A DNA stretch of 40,218 nt, from positions 1 to 40,218 of the forward strand of contig DYKF01000006.1 of the NCBI GenBank assembly GCA_020722745.1, read 5' to 3'. The notes under the pieces were generated by a model. It was not told where the DNA came from and made no database searches. It saw only the letters and a program-made list of their open reading frames with translations. This document shows, in pieces, positions 17,626 through 28,100 of this stretch; the first letter of the stretch is position 1, and every line of letters starts with the position of its first letter. The DNA comes from Caldithrix sp. Its GTDB lineage: Bacteria; Spirochaetota; Leptospiria; Turneriellales; Turneriellaceae. A program made the translations under genes and the position numbers.

Positions 17626-18147
17626 TCATTGCGTCGGAAAAAAAACAATGCCGCGTATCTGCTTGCAGGGCAAAAAGCCTCTGTGTCGCGAGTCAATGGA
17701 AGCATCCGCATTTTCACCGGTTACAAAGCATGCATTTTCCGGTACAGCAATTTTTTCCTCTTCGGGCGGAAAAGGCCATTCTGTATTTTCTACAAACGAA
17801 ATCCAGTCCGGATTCTTTTGTCGAATAATATTATTTTTCCAATTTTGTATGGTAACGCCATTGACATCCAGGCTGTGTGGCTTAATCCGAACTATATCTC
17901 CAGGGCAGGCGCGGATTGTTTTTATGCGAAGGCTCCCGCCGGTATCAAAGACGACTGTCCTGTTTCTGTGGCAAAAGTATTTGTCTTGCAGAAAAATTTT
18001 TTCTATCCAGACAAAATCGCCGCTTTGGTATGCGGGCTCCATGGATTCTCCAGATACGACAATGACATCGACAAAAAACTTCTGGGCAATTCCCGCTAAC
18101 AGAAGGCCGACTACCGTGGCGTAAAACAATGCTGACAGAACGCGCAT
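17626..18147 (-). CDS. lepB: Signal peptidase I
   Basis: This enzyme removes signal peptides from secreted proteins at the outer face of the inner membrane. The 173-residue protein has one N-terminal transmembrane segment (about 5-24). The catalytic serine lies in SGESMEPAYQSGD (S35), and the general base lysine is K76 in LRIKTIRACPGD. The C-terminal box GENADASIDSRHRGFLP matches the family's GDN..NS.DSR..G.v. The length is that of short Gram-positive-type enzymes, with no large second domain. Three nucleotides separate it from both neighbours, pth upstream and the PBP gene downstream. Assignment is secure. Confidence 0.93.
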   Translation of the reverse strand: MRVLSALFYATVVGLLLAGIAQKFFVDVIVVSGESMEPAYQSGDFVWIEKIFLQDKYFCHRNRTVVFDTGGSLRIKTIRACPGDIVRIKPHSLDVNGVTIQNWKNNIIRQKNPDWISFVENTEWPFPPEEEKIAVPENACFVTGENADASIDSRHRGFLPCKQIRGIVFFPTQ

Positions 18148-18150
18148 GGG

Positions 18151-18669
18151 TCAATGTGGCAGGCCCTGTTCGGAAAGCAGTCTGCGAACGTCGTCCAGTG
18201 AGGGCCACTGCGAGGCAGGCATGCGCGAGAGTACGTAGTCCGATACAGAAAATGCGGGATTTTCTGGTCTGCCAACTCCCAGGCGAATGCGGTGAAAATC
18301 AGCATTGGAAAATACGCGAAGAATATCGCGCAATCCGTTATGGCCCTTGTGTCCCCCACCAAATTTATAGCGAACCTCTCCCTGAGACATTTCTATTTCG
18401 TCGTGAAAAACGACAATCTTTTCCGGATGAATGTTCCACTTTTTAGCAGCGGCCTGCAGGGCCTTTCCGCTCAGGTTCATAAAGGTCTGCGGAAAGATCA
18501 GATAGATTCGGTCGTCATTTTGGGTAAGTTCTCCCGTGAGAGAATGCAGAGTAGAAGATTCCTTGAGCGACACCGGAAAAAGGCTGCGAAGAATGTCGGC
18601 TCCCAGATTGTGTCGGGTGCCTTCATATTTGCTCCGGGGATTTCCCAGCCCGGCGTACAGATAATCCAT
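18151..18669 (-). CDS. pth: Peptidyl-tRNA hydrolase
   Basis: Pth recycles peptidyl-tRNAs that drop off the ribosome. The 172 residues align closely with the family: GLGNPRSKYEGTRHNLG near the N-terminus gives Asn10 and the catalytic His20 at the canonical numbers. These are followed by PQTFMNLSG (Asn65), FHDEIEM (Asp90) and GGHKGHNGLRDI (Asn111). The start at 18669 is chosen because it gives exactly this numbering. A longer reading frame upstream (to 19002) has no family similarity and is antisense to the neighbouring gene. No clear ribosome-binding site precedes the ATG. The gene is divergent from the nucleosidase-like gene with only 42 bp between, and it leads the pth-lepB-PBP operon. Confidence 0.95.
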   Translation of the reverse strand: MDYLYAGLGNPRSKYEGTRHNLGADILRSLFPVSLKESSTLHSLTGELTQNDDRIYLIFPQTFMNLSGKALQAAAKKWNIHPEKIVVFHDEIEMSQGEVRYKFGGGHKGHNGLRDILRVFSNADFHRIRLGVGRPENPAFSVSDYVLSRMPASQWPSLDDVRRLLSEQGLPH

Positions 18670-18711
18670 GGAATATACTTGACACGGCGTGCCGGGCGTA
18701 AAGGGAAATGT

Positions 18712-19710
18712 ATGCAGCTGCTCCATTTTGTTCACCGCGCCGAAGCAGAATTTTTTCTTCCGCGCGCTGAACCTCTGGAGTTTCCACTGCCGGGGGCCTA
18801 TACTATTCCCGGCGGAATCCTGATTATTTCGGGAGAAGGTGCGCTGCCCTCGCTTTCTTACGTCAGTGCCATGCTCGGCGCATATCCGCAAATTGACACA
18901 GTGATTCATTATGGTCTTGCTGCCAGGCTTGCCCCCTTGCCGCATGGCGTCGTATCGGTGCGGACGCTCTACCAGGCCAATGGCAGCGAACCAGACTTCC
19001 ACAGTATAACGACTTCCGATGCACAGGCACGCGAAGATCTCCTCTCTGTTGCGCGGCGACTGTTAGATCCTGAACAGAGTACGCAATTCTCTCACTTTGC
19101 AGGAATGCTGGACAGGGAAGCCTATGGGGCGGCCTTTGCGGCGCATCTTTTTCGCCAAAAGGTGTTCATCTATAAAATTCCCGTGGATTCAGTAGAGAAC
19201 GGAAAGGTCTGCACAGATATTCGAAATCTATCTTCAACATATTCTCAGATGTATTTGGAGCACTATGAGGCAAATCATCAAAACGCTAAAAAAGAAGAAA
19301 CCGCAGAGATTGAACTACCAGAAGGCTTTTATTTTACCGTTCACCAGAAGCATTTGTATAAAAAATATTTACAGTATGCAGAAATAGATTCTGCCGATCC
19401 AGAGCTGCTGGATTTTGTACGGCAGGGAATAAAACATCCCAAAAAAAGAACGGCCAGGCTGTTAGAAATTCTGCGGAAAGAAAACAATCCCATTGAGGCC
19501 CGCGCAGAAGAACTCCTTGACGAGCTCTTTGCTCCATACCGCCATAAGGGAGTGGACATTAAATTACCAGATGCCATGGAAACAAATTCCATCCGGCTTA
19601 GCCTGGACATATCGCGCTTTCCGTCCATGAAAGAAGCCGCCGAAACAATAGCCAGCTTTCCGCGCGAACAAGCTGTCCGCATTATGAACGGAAGTTTTTC
19701 TAAACTATGA
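18712..19710 (+). CDS. Nucleoside phosphorylase/MTA-nucleosidase-like protein with extra C-terminal domain
   Basis: The N-terminal half (about 1-165 of 332) resembles the nucleoside phosphorylase/MTAN fold. It shows LIISGEGALPSLSYV (glycine loop), IDTVIHYGLAARLAPLPHGV (matching the family's D..I..G.AG.L..G), LYQANGSEPDFHS, then LDREAYG at 133-139, where E136 sits like the family's substrate-binding MExxA glutamate, and PVDS. The C-terminal half (about 200-332) is charged and helical, with no family I recognise. The ATG at 18712 has AAGGGA about 6 nt upstream. The stop overlaps the ATG of the SPL-like radical SAM gene (ATGA), so the two are co-translated. It may process a nucleoside or AdoMet by-product for that enzyme, but this is inference. 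Catalytic competence is uncertain. Confidence 0.72.
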   Translation: MQLLHFVHRAEAEFFLPRAEPLEFPLPGAYTIPGGILIISGEGALPSLSYVSAMLGAYPQIDTVIHYGLAARLAPLPHGVVSVRTLYQANGSEPDFHSITTSDAQAREDLLSVARRLLDPEQSTQFSHFAGMLDREAYGAAFAAHLFRQKVFIYKIPVDSVENGKVCTDIRNLSSTYSQMYLEHYEANHQNAKKEETAEIELPEGFYFTVHQKHLYKKYLQYAEIDSADPELLDFVRQGIKHPKKRTARLLEILRKENNPIEARAEELLDELFAPYRHKGVDIKLPDAMETNSIRLSLDISRFPSMKEAAETIASFPREQAVRIMNGSFSKL

Positions 19711-20735
19711 TTTTTCCACGCATTTTTATTGAGAAGAATCTCGAAAACCATCCGGCCGTATTGAAAATTCTACAAAAACTTCCGGGAAGAGAAATTCGCT
19801 ATATCGATTCGTATACCGATGTCTTTGGCAAAGTCTATAAACCTTTTTCCCACCGAAAAAAAAATATCGATTTGTTTCTGGCTCAAAAAAAGGGCAGCCT
19901 TGTACGGGAAGCGCCGCCCGCCTATGGTATTTCTGGTGCCCCTCATTATTATTTTATTCATACGTACAATTGTGTGTTTGAATGCCAGTACTGTTATCTT
20001 CAGGGCTATTTTCATTCTCCCGATATGGTCGTGTTTGTGAACCACGAAGAAATTCTGGAGGAAATGCAGAACACTCTTGCGCAGCATTCTGGCGATGTAT
20101 GGTTTCATGCCGGTGAATTTTCGGATTCGCTGGCTCTTTCGCACATACTGGATGACTGGCCCGTCTTCTGGGATTTTTTTCGCGGGAATCCGCGCGCCCG
20201 ACTGGAGTTGCGAACCAAGTCTGCCAATATACGCGCGCTAAAGCAGTTGGAACCATTGCCCAATGTGACGGTCAGTTTTTCTCTCTCGGCAGAGAGGACA
20301 GCGGCACAATTTGAAAAAAAATCTTCTCCCGTGAGAGCACGGCTGCGCGCCATGGGTATTCTATCGCGACTGGGGTTTCGCATAGGCATTCATCTCGATC
20401 CCATTATTTATACACCATCGGTGCTGCAGGATTATGAATGGCTGGCAGAGCGAATGCGGGAAGAGGCCGGGATAAATTCTATCGATTACATATCGATTGG
20501 AGCGATACGCTTTAATTCTGATCTTGCTCATAAAATTGAAAAAAATTATCCGGGAACGCGCCTCCTGCTCACGGACTACGTTCGGTCTGTCGATGGAAAG
20601 TTGCGCTATGCACGGCCTAAACGCATGTTTCTTTTGCAGTCCGTGGAGGAAATCTTGCTTCGTTCCGGTTTTCCTTCGCACAGAATTTACATTTGCATGG
20701 AATCGGATGATTTAGTGTATTCAGAAAAAGAGTGA
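19707..20735 (+). CDS. Spore photoproduct lyase-like radical SAM protein
   Basis: The 342-residue protein carries a radical SAM cluster motif CVFECQYC (C89, C93, C96) in the context PHYYFIHTYNC...CYLQGYF. It has the SPL-family layout of N-terminal extension, partial TIM barrel and a late IDYISIGAIRF strand. Spore photoproduct lyase repairs the 5-thyminyl-dihydrothymine lesion in spores. In B. subtilis SPL a cysteine (C141, from memory) in an AACTSD segment donates a hydrogen atom. The matching segment here reads HAGEFSD, so that position is Glu137, and no other cysteine is nearby. The only further Cys is in YICMESDD near the C-terminus. It may repair a different thymine lesion or modify another nucleic acid. 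It overlaps the upstream nucleosidase-like gene by 4 nt. Confidence 0.85.
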   Translation: MIFPRIFIEKNLENHPAVLKILQKLPGREIRYIDSYTDVFGKVYKPFSHRKKNIDLFLAQKKGSLVREAPPAYGISGAPHYYFIHTYNCVFECQYCYLQGYFHSPDMVVFVNHEEILEEMQNTLAQHSGDVWFHAGEFSDSLALSHILDDWPVFWDFFRGNPRARLELRTKSANIRALKQLEPLPNVTVSFSLSAERTAAQFEKKSSPVRARLRAMGILSRLGFRIGIHLDPIIYTPSVLQDYEWLAERMREEAGINSIDYISIGAIRFNSDLAHKIEKNYPGTRLLLTDYVRSVDGKLRYARPKRMFLLQSVEEILLRSGFPSHRIYICMESDDLVYSEKE

Positions 20736-20842
20736 GGGTTCCTGTTGCAATAAATGTTGTGTTTTCCCGTTCGTGCCCGTCAGAATATGCAGATGGAGAG
20801 AAAGGATGGAGCGTGCAGTTTAAGCCATTTCCAATAAAGTTC

Positions 20843-20870
20843 GTTGTACTTTTTCTCGATTGTATACAAC
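20843..20870 (+). promoter_or_regulatory. Possible promoter/operator in the 217-bp region before the PorV-like gene
   Basis: The region 20736-20952 has no gene. It contains GTTGTA (20843-20848) and TACAAC (20865-20870) as an inverted repeat, overlapping a TATACA (20863-20868) that could be a -10 box. The best -35 at 17 bp (TTCGTT) is poor, so this is a weak call. The PorV-like gene itself has AGAGG 5 nt before its ATG. Confidence 0.3.
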
Positions 20871-20952
20871 GTACCGATAAGGAATGCATATAACTGTAAT
20901 TTGTGCAGCCATGAAGCGTTTCGGTTTAAATAAAGTGTGGTAAGAGGCAGCA

Positions 20953-22173
20953 ATGAAACAAATACGGATTCTACTGGTAACCGCCCTTTTTTTGATGGCG
21001 CAATCCGCGTTTCCTTGGTTTGAGGAATTCAGGCAGTCTGTAAAAGGCAAGTCCATGGGGAATGCCTCTTATGGCACATTCGATGGTGTTGCCTCCTTAT
21101 ACTACAACCCGGCTTCCATTGCTCACCAGGAAAAGGTCGATGTCATGATGTCTGTTTTTGAGCCAGCTGGGGGATTTACTAAATTTGACGATGGCTCATC
21201 GCTGTTCCAGTTCGATATGGCTGTCGTTACGCCATTTGCCAATCCCGTGAATCTCAAAACGGCTGGCTGGGCAGGCGATTTTATTACTACAGACGCTGGT
21301 TTTGGGCTTTCTTTTATCCAGCAATCGTACGATTCGGGCGATGGTACGGCTACTGTTGCCCAGCGCTATGTGGGTCTCTCCTATGCTAAACGACTCGATG
21401 ACGTATTATTCAAAGGGGCGCGCCTTTCCGCTGGAATCACGGGGAATATTTATATGCTCAGTTTTGCAGGGCAGGATATAGGAAACAATGCTGCCTTTAA
21501 GAATACGAGTTCGGCGGCCTTTTCTCCTGATATTGGCGTAATCTATAATTTTTCGGACGATATTCTCGTCTCTGTCATTATGGAGAACCTGCTCCCGACT
21601 TCGGTTTCGCCTTTTGATGACGGAGAGCGGCTCACTTCTAATACCATACTTGGCCTTTCGTATGCCTTTGGCGATATCGGTGCTCTTCCCCTATTACAGG
21701 ACATTACTATTAACGGCGCCTGGAAAATGATCTCTCCGGCAGACCAGGGGAAGAACTCTACCGCTCATCTGGCAGCGACAAATACATACCATCTTGGCTG
21801 GGAATCGTGGTATAAAATTCCGGAGATCGAAGTGGCTGCGCGCAGCGGTTTTTCCATGGGAGATATGGAGTACTCGGAATACAGTTTTGGCTTAGGGATA
21901 GGCCGCGCAATAGACCCCGCTCAAAAACATCGCGTAGATTTGGATATGGCGTGGGCGTGGTCGAGCATGTTCAATGGCATGGGAGCGGATCACCGGTATT
22001 ATGTTTCCCTCCTCTATAAGTACAAGTTTGATTCCTATTTGCTGCCCAGACAAAAGGTGCAGAGAAGTCTGGACGTGAAGGAAGATCTTGTGCCAGAGGC
22101 ACCTGAGGAGACAACACCGCCCAAAACAGAAAACGGAAAAGCAAAGATTAACGTAAAATCAAAGGAGCAGTAA
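20953..22173 (+). CDS. PorV/UPF0164-like outer-membrane beta-barrel protein
   Basis: The 406-residue protein has a signal peptide (1-20, MKQIRILLVTALFLMAQSAF). Its opening motif KSMGNASYGTFDGVASLYYNPASIA (about 33-57, quoted in part) is typical of FadL-superfamily PorV/PorQ-like and treponemal UPF0164 barrels. Alternating strands fill 60-350, for example GFGLSFIQQSY, LSAGITGNIYML and HRYYVSLLYKYKF. After the last strand comes a hydrophilic Pro/Glu/Lys tail of about 45 residues, unusual for a barrel and probably periplasmic. In Bacteroidetes, PorV delivers T9SS cargo to the cell-surface attachment complex. Here it directly precedes two giant secreted proteins: its stop codon abuts the next ATG, and the shared AAGGAG lies within its last codons. 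A role in their export or anchoring is plausible but unproven. Confidence 0.75.
   Translation: MKQIRILLVTALFLMAQSAFPWFEEFRQSVKGKSMGNASYGTFDGVASLYYNPASIAHQEKVDVMMSVFEPAGGFTKFDDGSSLFQFDMAVVTPFANPVNLKTAGWAGDFITTDAGFGLSFIQQSYDSGDGTATVAQRYVGLSYAKRLDDVLFKGARLSAGITGNIYMLSFAGQDIGNNAAFKNTSSAAFSPDIGVIYNFSDDILVSVIMENLLPTSVSPFDDGERLTSNTILGLSYAFGDIGALPLLQDITINGAWKMISPADQGKNSTAHLAATNTYHLGWESWYKIPEIEVAARSGFSMGDMEYSEYSFGLGIGRAIDPAQKHRVDLDMAWAWSSMFNGMGADHRYYVSLLYKYKFDSYLLPRQKVQRSLDVKEDLVPEAPEETTPPKTENGKAKINVKSKEQ
22162..22167 (+). promoter_or_regulatory. Ribosome-binding site coupling the PorV-like gene to giant protein 1
   Basis: A perfect AAGGAG lies 6 nt before the ATG at 22174. The PorV-like stop codon (22171-22173) sits between the two, so the genes are directly coupled. 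Confidence 0.75.
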
Positions 22174-25100
22174 ATGTTGAGATTTCTTTCTGCGGCACTC
22201 TTAGCCTTTGGTTCTTTGTCGGCCACGAGTTTTTATTATTACAACGATTACAGCAGTGGCACGCCCAATGTAGTTTGGTATGGGCGGGATGGCCATATTC
22301 AGCCAAGTAACTCGAGCAATAATACAACGATCACCGGAGGAGTAATTCAATTTTCCGGCGAGGTGAACAATGGTGACGGGAACTACTATGGAATCTGGCT
22401 TGGCCGCATGCAGCAGGAGGGAGATGTATACTCGGCTTCTTCTCAAAAACCGTTTGGCGTCCAGGTAATCAAATCTGCTGCAAGGCTTGACCCGAGCGAC
22501 GATACCTCTAATCCTGAATCACATAGGCACATGAATGGGATGAGCTTTTATCTGTACAGCGATGAAGACGTTTTTAATGACGCAGGGCGCGTTTTATCTG
22601 ATTTTACTTACATGTACGAGATCTATCGCTCCCAGCGCACTGCTTACCAGAGTCCCCATGACTGGAGTACAACGGATTTGCCCCTGAGCATGTGGGGCTA
22701 TTATTCTGCCGCAGAGACCAATTTTTCCATGGTTTCCAGCGTTCGACCAGATAATACCTCGATAGATCTCAGTTACCAAGGTATTGGCAGCCAGCAGGTG
22801 GAGTGGAATTACGATGACAGGTATTCGAGCTGCCCAAGCGGGGGTGGGACATGTTTTGACAATAATGGGGGAGGTGCAGATGACAATGGCACACTCAATG
22901 AAAATCCCGCCAATAACAACCTTATTGGAATGCGGATGGTTCACGATGGAGACACCATTCGGTTCTTTATCAATCCAGATCCCGATGAAAATGACCCTCT
23001 TCCAAATGAGTATATTGAGGCGGGCTCTGTTGCGGCCACATTTAGCAATAATCTTAAATTTATGTTTGGTGTGGAATCGGCGCGCGCAGACACAGAAACG
23101 CAGATAGCGTCTTTCGACAATCTTCTCGTTCGCTCGGTTGCCGATGGCGACACCACCTATGCAGAAATCAATCCAACGCAGGTGCATGTTGGGGATTCTG
23201 TTCCTTTCTCCCTGGTACTAAACCCAACGCTCAATACAGACGATGCCGGTATTGCCGAACTTAAAATCACCAAACCATCTGTCTATGCAGGCTGGGATAT
23301 TAGCTCTCTTGGCGTGTTTTCCACCCACGGTGGCGGAGCAGCTTGGAGTGAAATAAGCGCTCTCAAAAGCCATACCGTTAACAACAAGGGTACCAATTGT
23401 TCTTACAGCGTTCCAGCCGACGGCGGCGTAGATGTCTGTACCAGCGGCAACGATCTCATTGTAAGATTTCGCGCCGTCTCTTCTGCCGATAACGATGTGA
23501 TACAATCTGCGGATGCCGAAAAACGCATAGGAATTACTTTTACGTTTACGGCTCCCGGAACGCCCGATGCAGCTGGACAGGAGTTTGCTGTCTTTGCCCG
23601 CAACGAAAAATACGATACCTCGCACACGGATAACACAACCGGCAATGATGGACTTCGCTATGCAACTACCGGATGGCAGAAGGTGCGCGCAGGGGATGCC
23701 CATACCTGGACGTCCGATCTTCTCAAGGTAAAAGTGTTGGATTTGCCCGTTGGGTATTCTACGTTTTCTCCCTCTGTACTTTATGTTGGTTTCCCGCAGG
23801 ATCTTGCACACTACATAGCAACGCCAAACGATCCCAATAATTCCGGAATAGACAAAGTAGAATTTGAAATTTACAGCCAGACGTATACAGAAGGCAACGG
23901 AAGCTGTACCGGCGCAGGTATTTCGGCCTCTAATCCAGATTGTTATGTGGACAATGCAGCAATCCCTTGGTCAGATTTTGGCGTAAGCGGAACTAATTTT
24001 GCCACCAGTCTGTTAGATGCTGGATTAAGTTCTTCGCTGTCCGGCAATACGGCTGTCGTGCAGTACAATTCATCCGCCATGATTCCTGGAGACGGCGGTC
24101 TGGATAAAATTACCTTTCCCGGAACGGCAACTCCATCGGTTACATCTCCCTCTTACTTTCGCGTGAAGGCGCGCGTCTTTAACACTACCTTGTCTGCGAG
24201 TTCCACCAATGCTGCAACAGGAATATTCCCGGCATTTGGCCAGTTTTTTGTATTGCGCCCAGCCAAACCACTGGCCACGGCTATGATTACGCCTTCCGTG
24301 GCCTGCAATTCCAATGCAGCTGCGTATGGGCCCAATGCTCCGCCAACGGAACCCAACTATACGGTTTGCAATAACACAAGTTCTTCTACGGTAACGTTTC
24401 AGCTTACCAACCAGGGAAAAGATGGAAACAATATAAAAACAGTTCGTCTTAATTTGCCAGATGCGATTACCTCGGTTACGAATGTTTCTGTGGATGTGGT
24501 TCAGGGCGGCGAATCGTTTTCATTTACTGACTCAAGTCATTCTTCCAAGATTGTTTTTAACAATACTGCCGGAGCCAAAACTCTTACGATTTATCTGGAT
24601 GGTATCAAAGGCAGTGGCGACGGCAATCTGGGCCTATTGGGCAGCAGCGGTGCCAAAAATTCCATGAGTGTAACCATGACGCTGGGAGATTCCGTGGCGA
24701 CTCTTTCTGGCACAACGGTATTTGATATTACGGGCAACATTGACAACGGCAACGGAGATGCCTTAACCGACAACGTCTATTCACAGGATTCCGCCGGTAC
24801 CTATGCGCTTACCTATGTCAATCCTTTCCCGCGCGCTAAGGCAGAGGTCGGGCGCAGCACTGCGTTTTCTTATCCGATACAGGATCCATCGGGAAGCCGC
24901 GAATTGTACGTTACTAGCTCTAATGATTCTGTTCGCCTGAGTTACAAACTGTTTAACCCTTCTGAAACAGAGGATTCCACTAACGCGGGGAACGGGATCA
25001 AAATGGCCCGGATTTTTGTTCCGGCGGTGTTTACTTCTATTTCCAATGTTACTTCTGCGCGGGGAGGCAGTGCGGCTGTAAGTGGGAATGAAATCACCCT

Positions 25101-28100
25101 GACATATGCAACGCCCGTTGCTCCGGGAGATTTTGATGAGATCACTTTTGACACGATAGAAAATAATAATGCTTTGTCTTCCCATGCGTTTACCTCCAAT
25201 GTGAGCAACTCTACAGATACGGCTGACTATAAAAACACGGCTGCCCTTTCGGCATCTTCCGATGAAATAAGTTTTGTCTACCAGCCTCTGAACGCTGCCG
25301 GGTATGCAGAGGTATGCCACAATTCTCCGGAGGCTGGTCGCTGTTCCCATACCGATTCTGCCGATAACGAGAGCAATCCTTTGCTCATCGATAAATCTCT
25401 TGCATGGGATAACGGAAGTAGACAAAACACAATTCGTTACTATTTTACGAACACGGGAATGGCGGGAGCTCCCATCAATAAACTGCGCCTGTATATTCGC
25501 AAAGATGCAGAGACTGGGTGGGATGCAGCGGGCGCCGATGCTCTGGATACCGCGTGGCTTGCCACGGGAGACAGCAAGGCCTTTGATTCTGTTACCGGCT
25601 TTGTAAACGGAAGTTCCTCCAGCGTGAGTTGTACGGCAGATGCAGCCTACTCAAACAAATATATTGAGTGCGATTTTTCTGCCGCAGGTGGGGTAGACAC
25701 AGACGATACCGACAATTATATTGAGCTTAAGATGGGGCATTTACAAAGCGCCATGCCTTCTTCACAAACGATATCGTTTCGTGCTCGTGGCTATAACCAG
25801 CTTTCCGCTGCAACGGGTGGAACGTGGTATCCATCGAACAACTCTGCCGATTTTATCCCGGTTGCTTCTACGGCAGAAATGGCCAACAGCACGCAGCAGG
25901 TAAAATTTTCTGTAGCCAAACCTAAGGCATCGGTTCAAGCCTATTTGACTTTGAGCAACGCAGCGGCCATCAACTCCATGCCTGCCGTAAGTGCGGCTAC
26001 GCCCGTCAAAGCGTATCTGCATCTAAAAAACAGCGGTGTGGGCACGAACTATATTTACAAGGCTAAAATAGACATTCCTTCTGCATGGCAGGGAAAAATT
26101 TCCAGCATAGATAATGGTGGGACCTCTACCCAGGGAGCAACAGTTACAGATAATGGAGATCATCTGCTCGTGAATTACGAAGGGCTTGCCGATTGTTCCG
26201 GCGACAGTTATACCGTTGGCTGTTTAACGGCTTCTGGTACCGACGGCATAGAGATTACGCTGAACCATACCTATAATGCTTCTGCCTCTTCGCTCTGGTC
26301 GGTGAGTGCCAGCAACGATTCTTCTCCCGATACCGTGGTTTACGATTCGGGTACGGCCCAAAGCGGGTATTCCCTGTCTCTTGGAATCAACAAAAAGGGT
26401 CTCACGCGCCTGACCAGTTCTTCGGATAAGAATACGGTAACGCCCGGAAATCCCGTTCAGCTGTATACGACAGATTCTTTGGGGAGTATCCTATACCGTC
26501 TGACCAACGAAAATCCATCGGGAGGTCTATCCATTGGAAGAGCGCGCATTGCCATTCCGGGAGGATTTATCGTTTCGAATATTGAATCGACGCAGTTGGG
26601 CAGCAGCCCAACCACTTATGGAAATCAGTCTAAGTCGGGGTATGGTGAAATTTCAACGGATGGCATTGGCAATGATGATGGAATCTGCGATGAGTTGGAG
26701 GCCTGTAGATATGTCTATCTGAGTTATTCTTCCGGACTTGCGGCAGGAGATCTTGACGACATTTCTATATCGTTTAAGAAAAATCCATCGGGAGATAACT
26801 TTTCCGCAGGCAGCCATACATGGACTGCCGAAGCAGTATACCAGGACAGTACAACAGATTCAGTTGCCGATGTGCCGCAAAATTTTTCGGGAACCGGTGG
26901 CGACTGGTACGATCTCTCTTCCCAAATTGTGAGCGGAGGATCTGTTACCACTGAATTTATTCTGCCCCCCATGCCGGCATCGGCTTATCTTTCGGTGAAT
27001 ACAAATGTCTTTGACAACCGCAAAAATCATTTGTCTTATGCATTTCCTGCCTGGGGTTCGGTGCCAGAAACGACTCTCGATGATGGGGCCTTGAGTTTCT
27101 TTGTGAAAAACGAGAGTTCTATTGCCGGCAACGACATGCAGTATATCCGCATCAGCAGTCCGGCACTGGTAAGTAGTCTAGATAAAACCACTCTTGCGTT
27201 AAAAAAAGACGGAACCCTTTTGACTGCTGCCAATACCACTTCTCCAGATGGCCAGTGCGATGGCTGGGATTTTTCAACGGGGGATTTCTGCTACGACGAC
27301 AATTCCGATCCCAAAGATATTATTGTGAAGTTTAAAAAGGGCGTGGCGAACCAGGGTAGTCTATTGGAAATAAATACGAAGGCGACATTCAGCTCACATG
27401 CGAGCGGCGATTCCGCTGCGTTTACCGTGAGCGTCAGCAATGATCCAGGCAGTACCAATTTAACCCCTGCAGTTACACCAGTTGTGGAAGGTGAAAGCAA
27501 CACGGATCGTAGTCTTACTTTGCACTTCTATGAGCCTCTTCACGCGATGCAAATGTATGTGCAAAAAACAAATGTAGAGGATGGCGATCCCTCGAGCGAT
27601 ATATCTTTGTATAAGAGCGGGGTCGATCATTCCGTGAGTCTTTTTGTTCGCAATGCAGGACATGCCAGTGCAGAGCTAAACCAGATCACCGTGAGTCTGC
27701 CACTTTCCGTGTTTAAGGCGGATGGAAATTCCACCTACGCATTGTATCATGCCGACGGTACTACACTGTTTACCGATGGAACAGATTACAGTTGCAGTGG
27801 CGATTGTACGAGTGGAACATTAGATCCTGCGGCAGATGGAAACGGTTCCAATTTTATTGTCACTTTTACGAGTGCCGCAGCGACCATTCCAAGAGACAGT
27901 TTTGTGGAGGTTCGTTTTACGGGTCTTGAAAGCTCCGATGCGGCTGTTTCCGATGCGGCTTCTGTTTATCCTGTAACCGTAACAGCTGCGGATCGTTTTC
28001 AGGTGAGTGGGCGTTTTTCTACCGGTTATACCCAGACTTATACGGCAACCGTTTTAACGGGTAAGAGCGATGTCATGTATCTCAAGCAGCCGGATCCATC

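Noticed and set aside
18292-18711. N-terminal extension of the nucleosidase-like reading frame (140 residues)
   Set aside because: It lies antisense to pth, has no domain pattern, and the ATG at 18712 has a good ribosome-binding site.
18670-19002. N-terminal extension of the pth reading frame (111 extra residues)
   Set aside because: The Pth family start with Asn10 and His20 fits the ATG at 18669 exactly. The extension has no Pth similarity and lies antisense to the nucleosidase-like gene.
20736-20952. Small RNA or riboswitch before the PorV-like gene
   Set aside because: Only a short inverted repeat is visible. There is no terminator-like hairpin with a U-tract and no recognisable riboswitch core.
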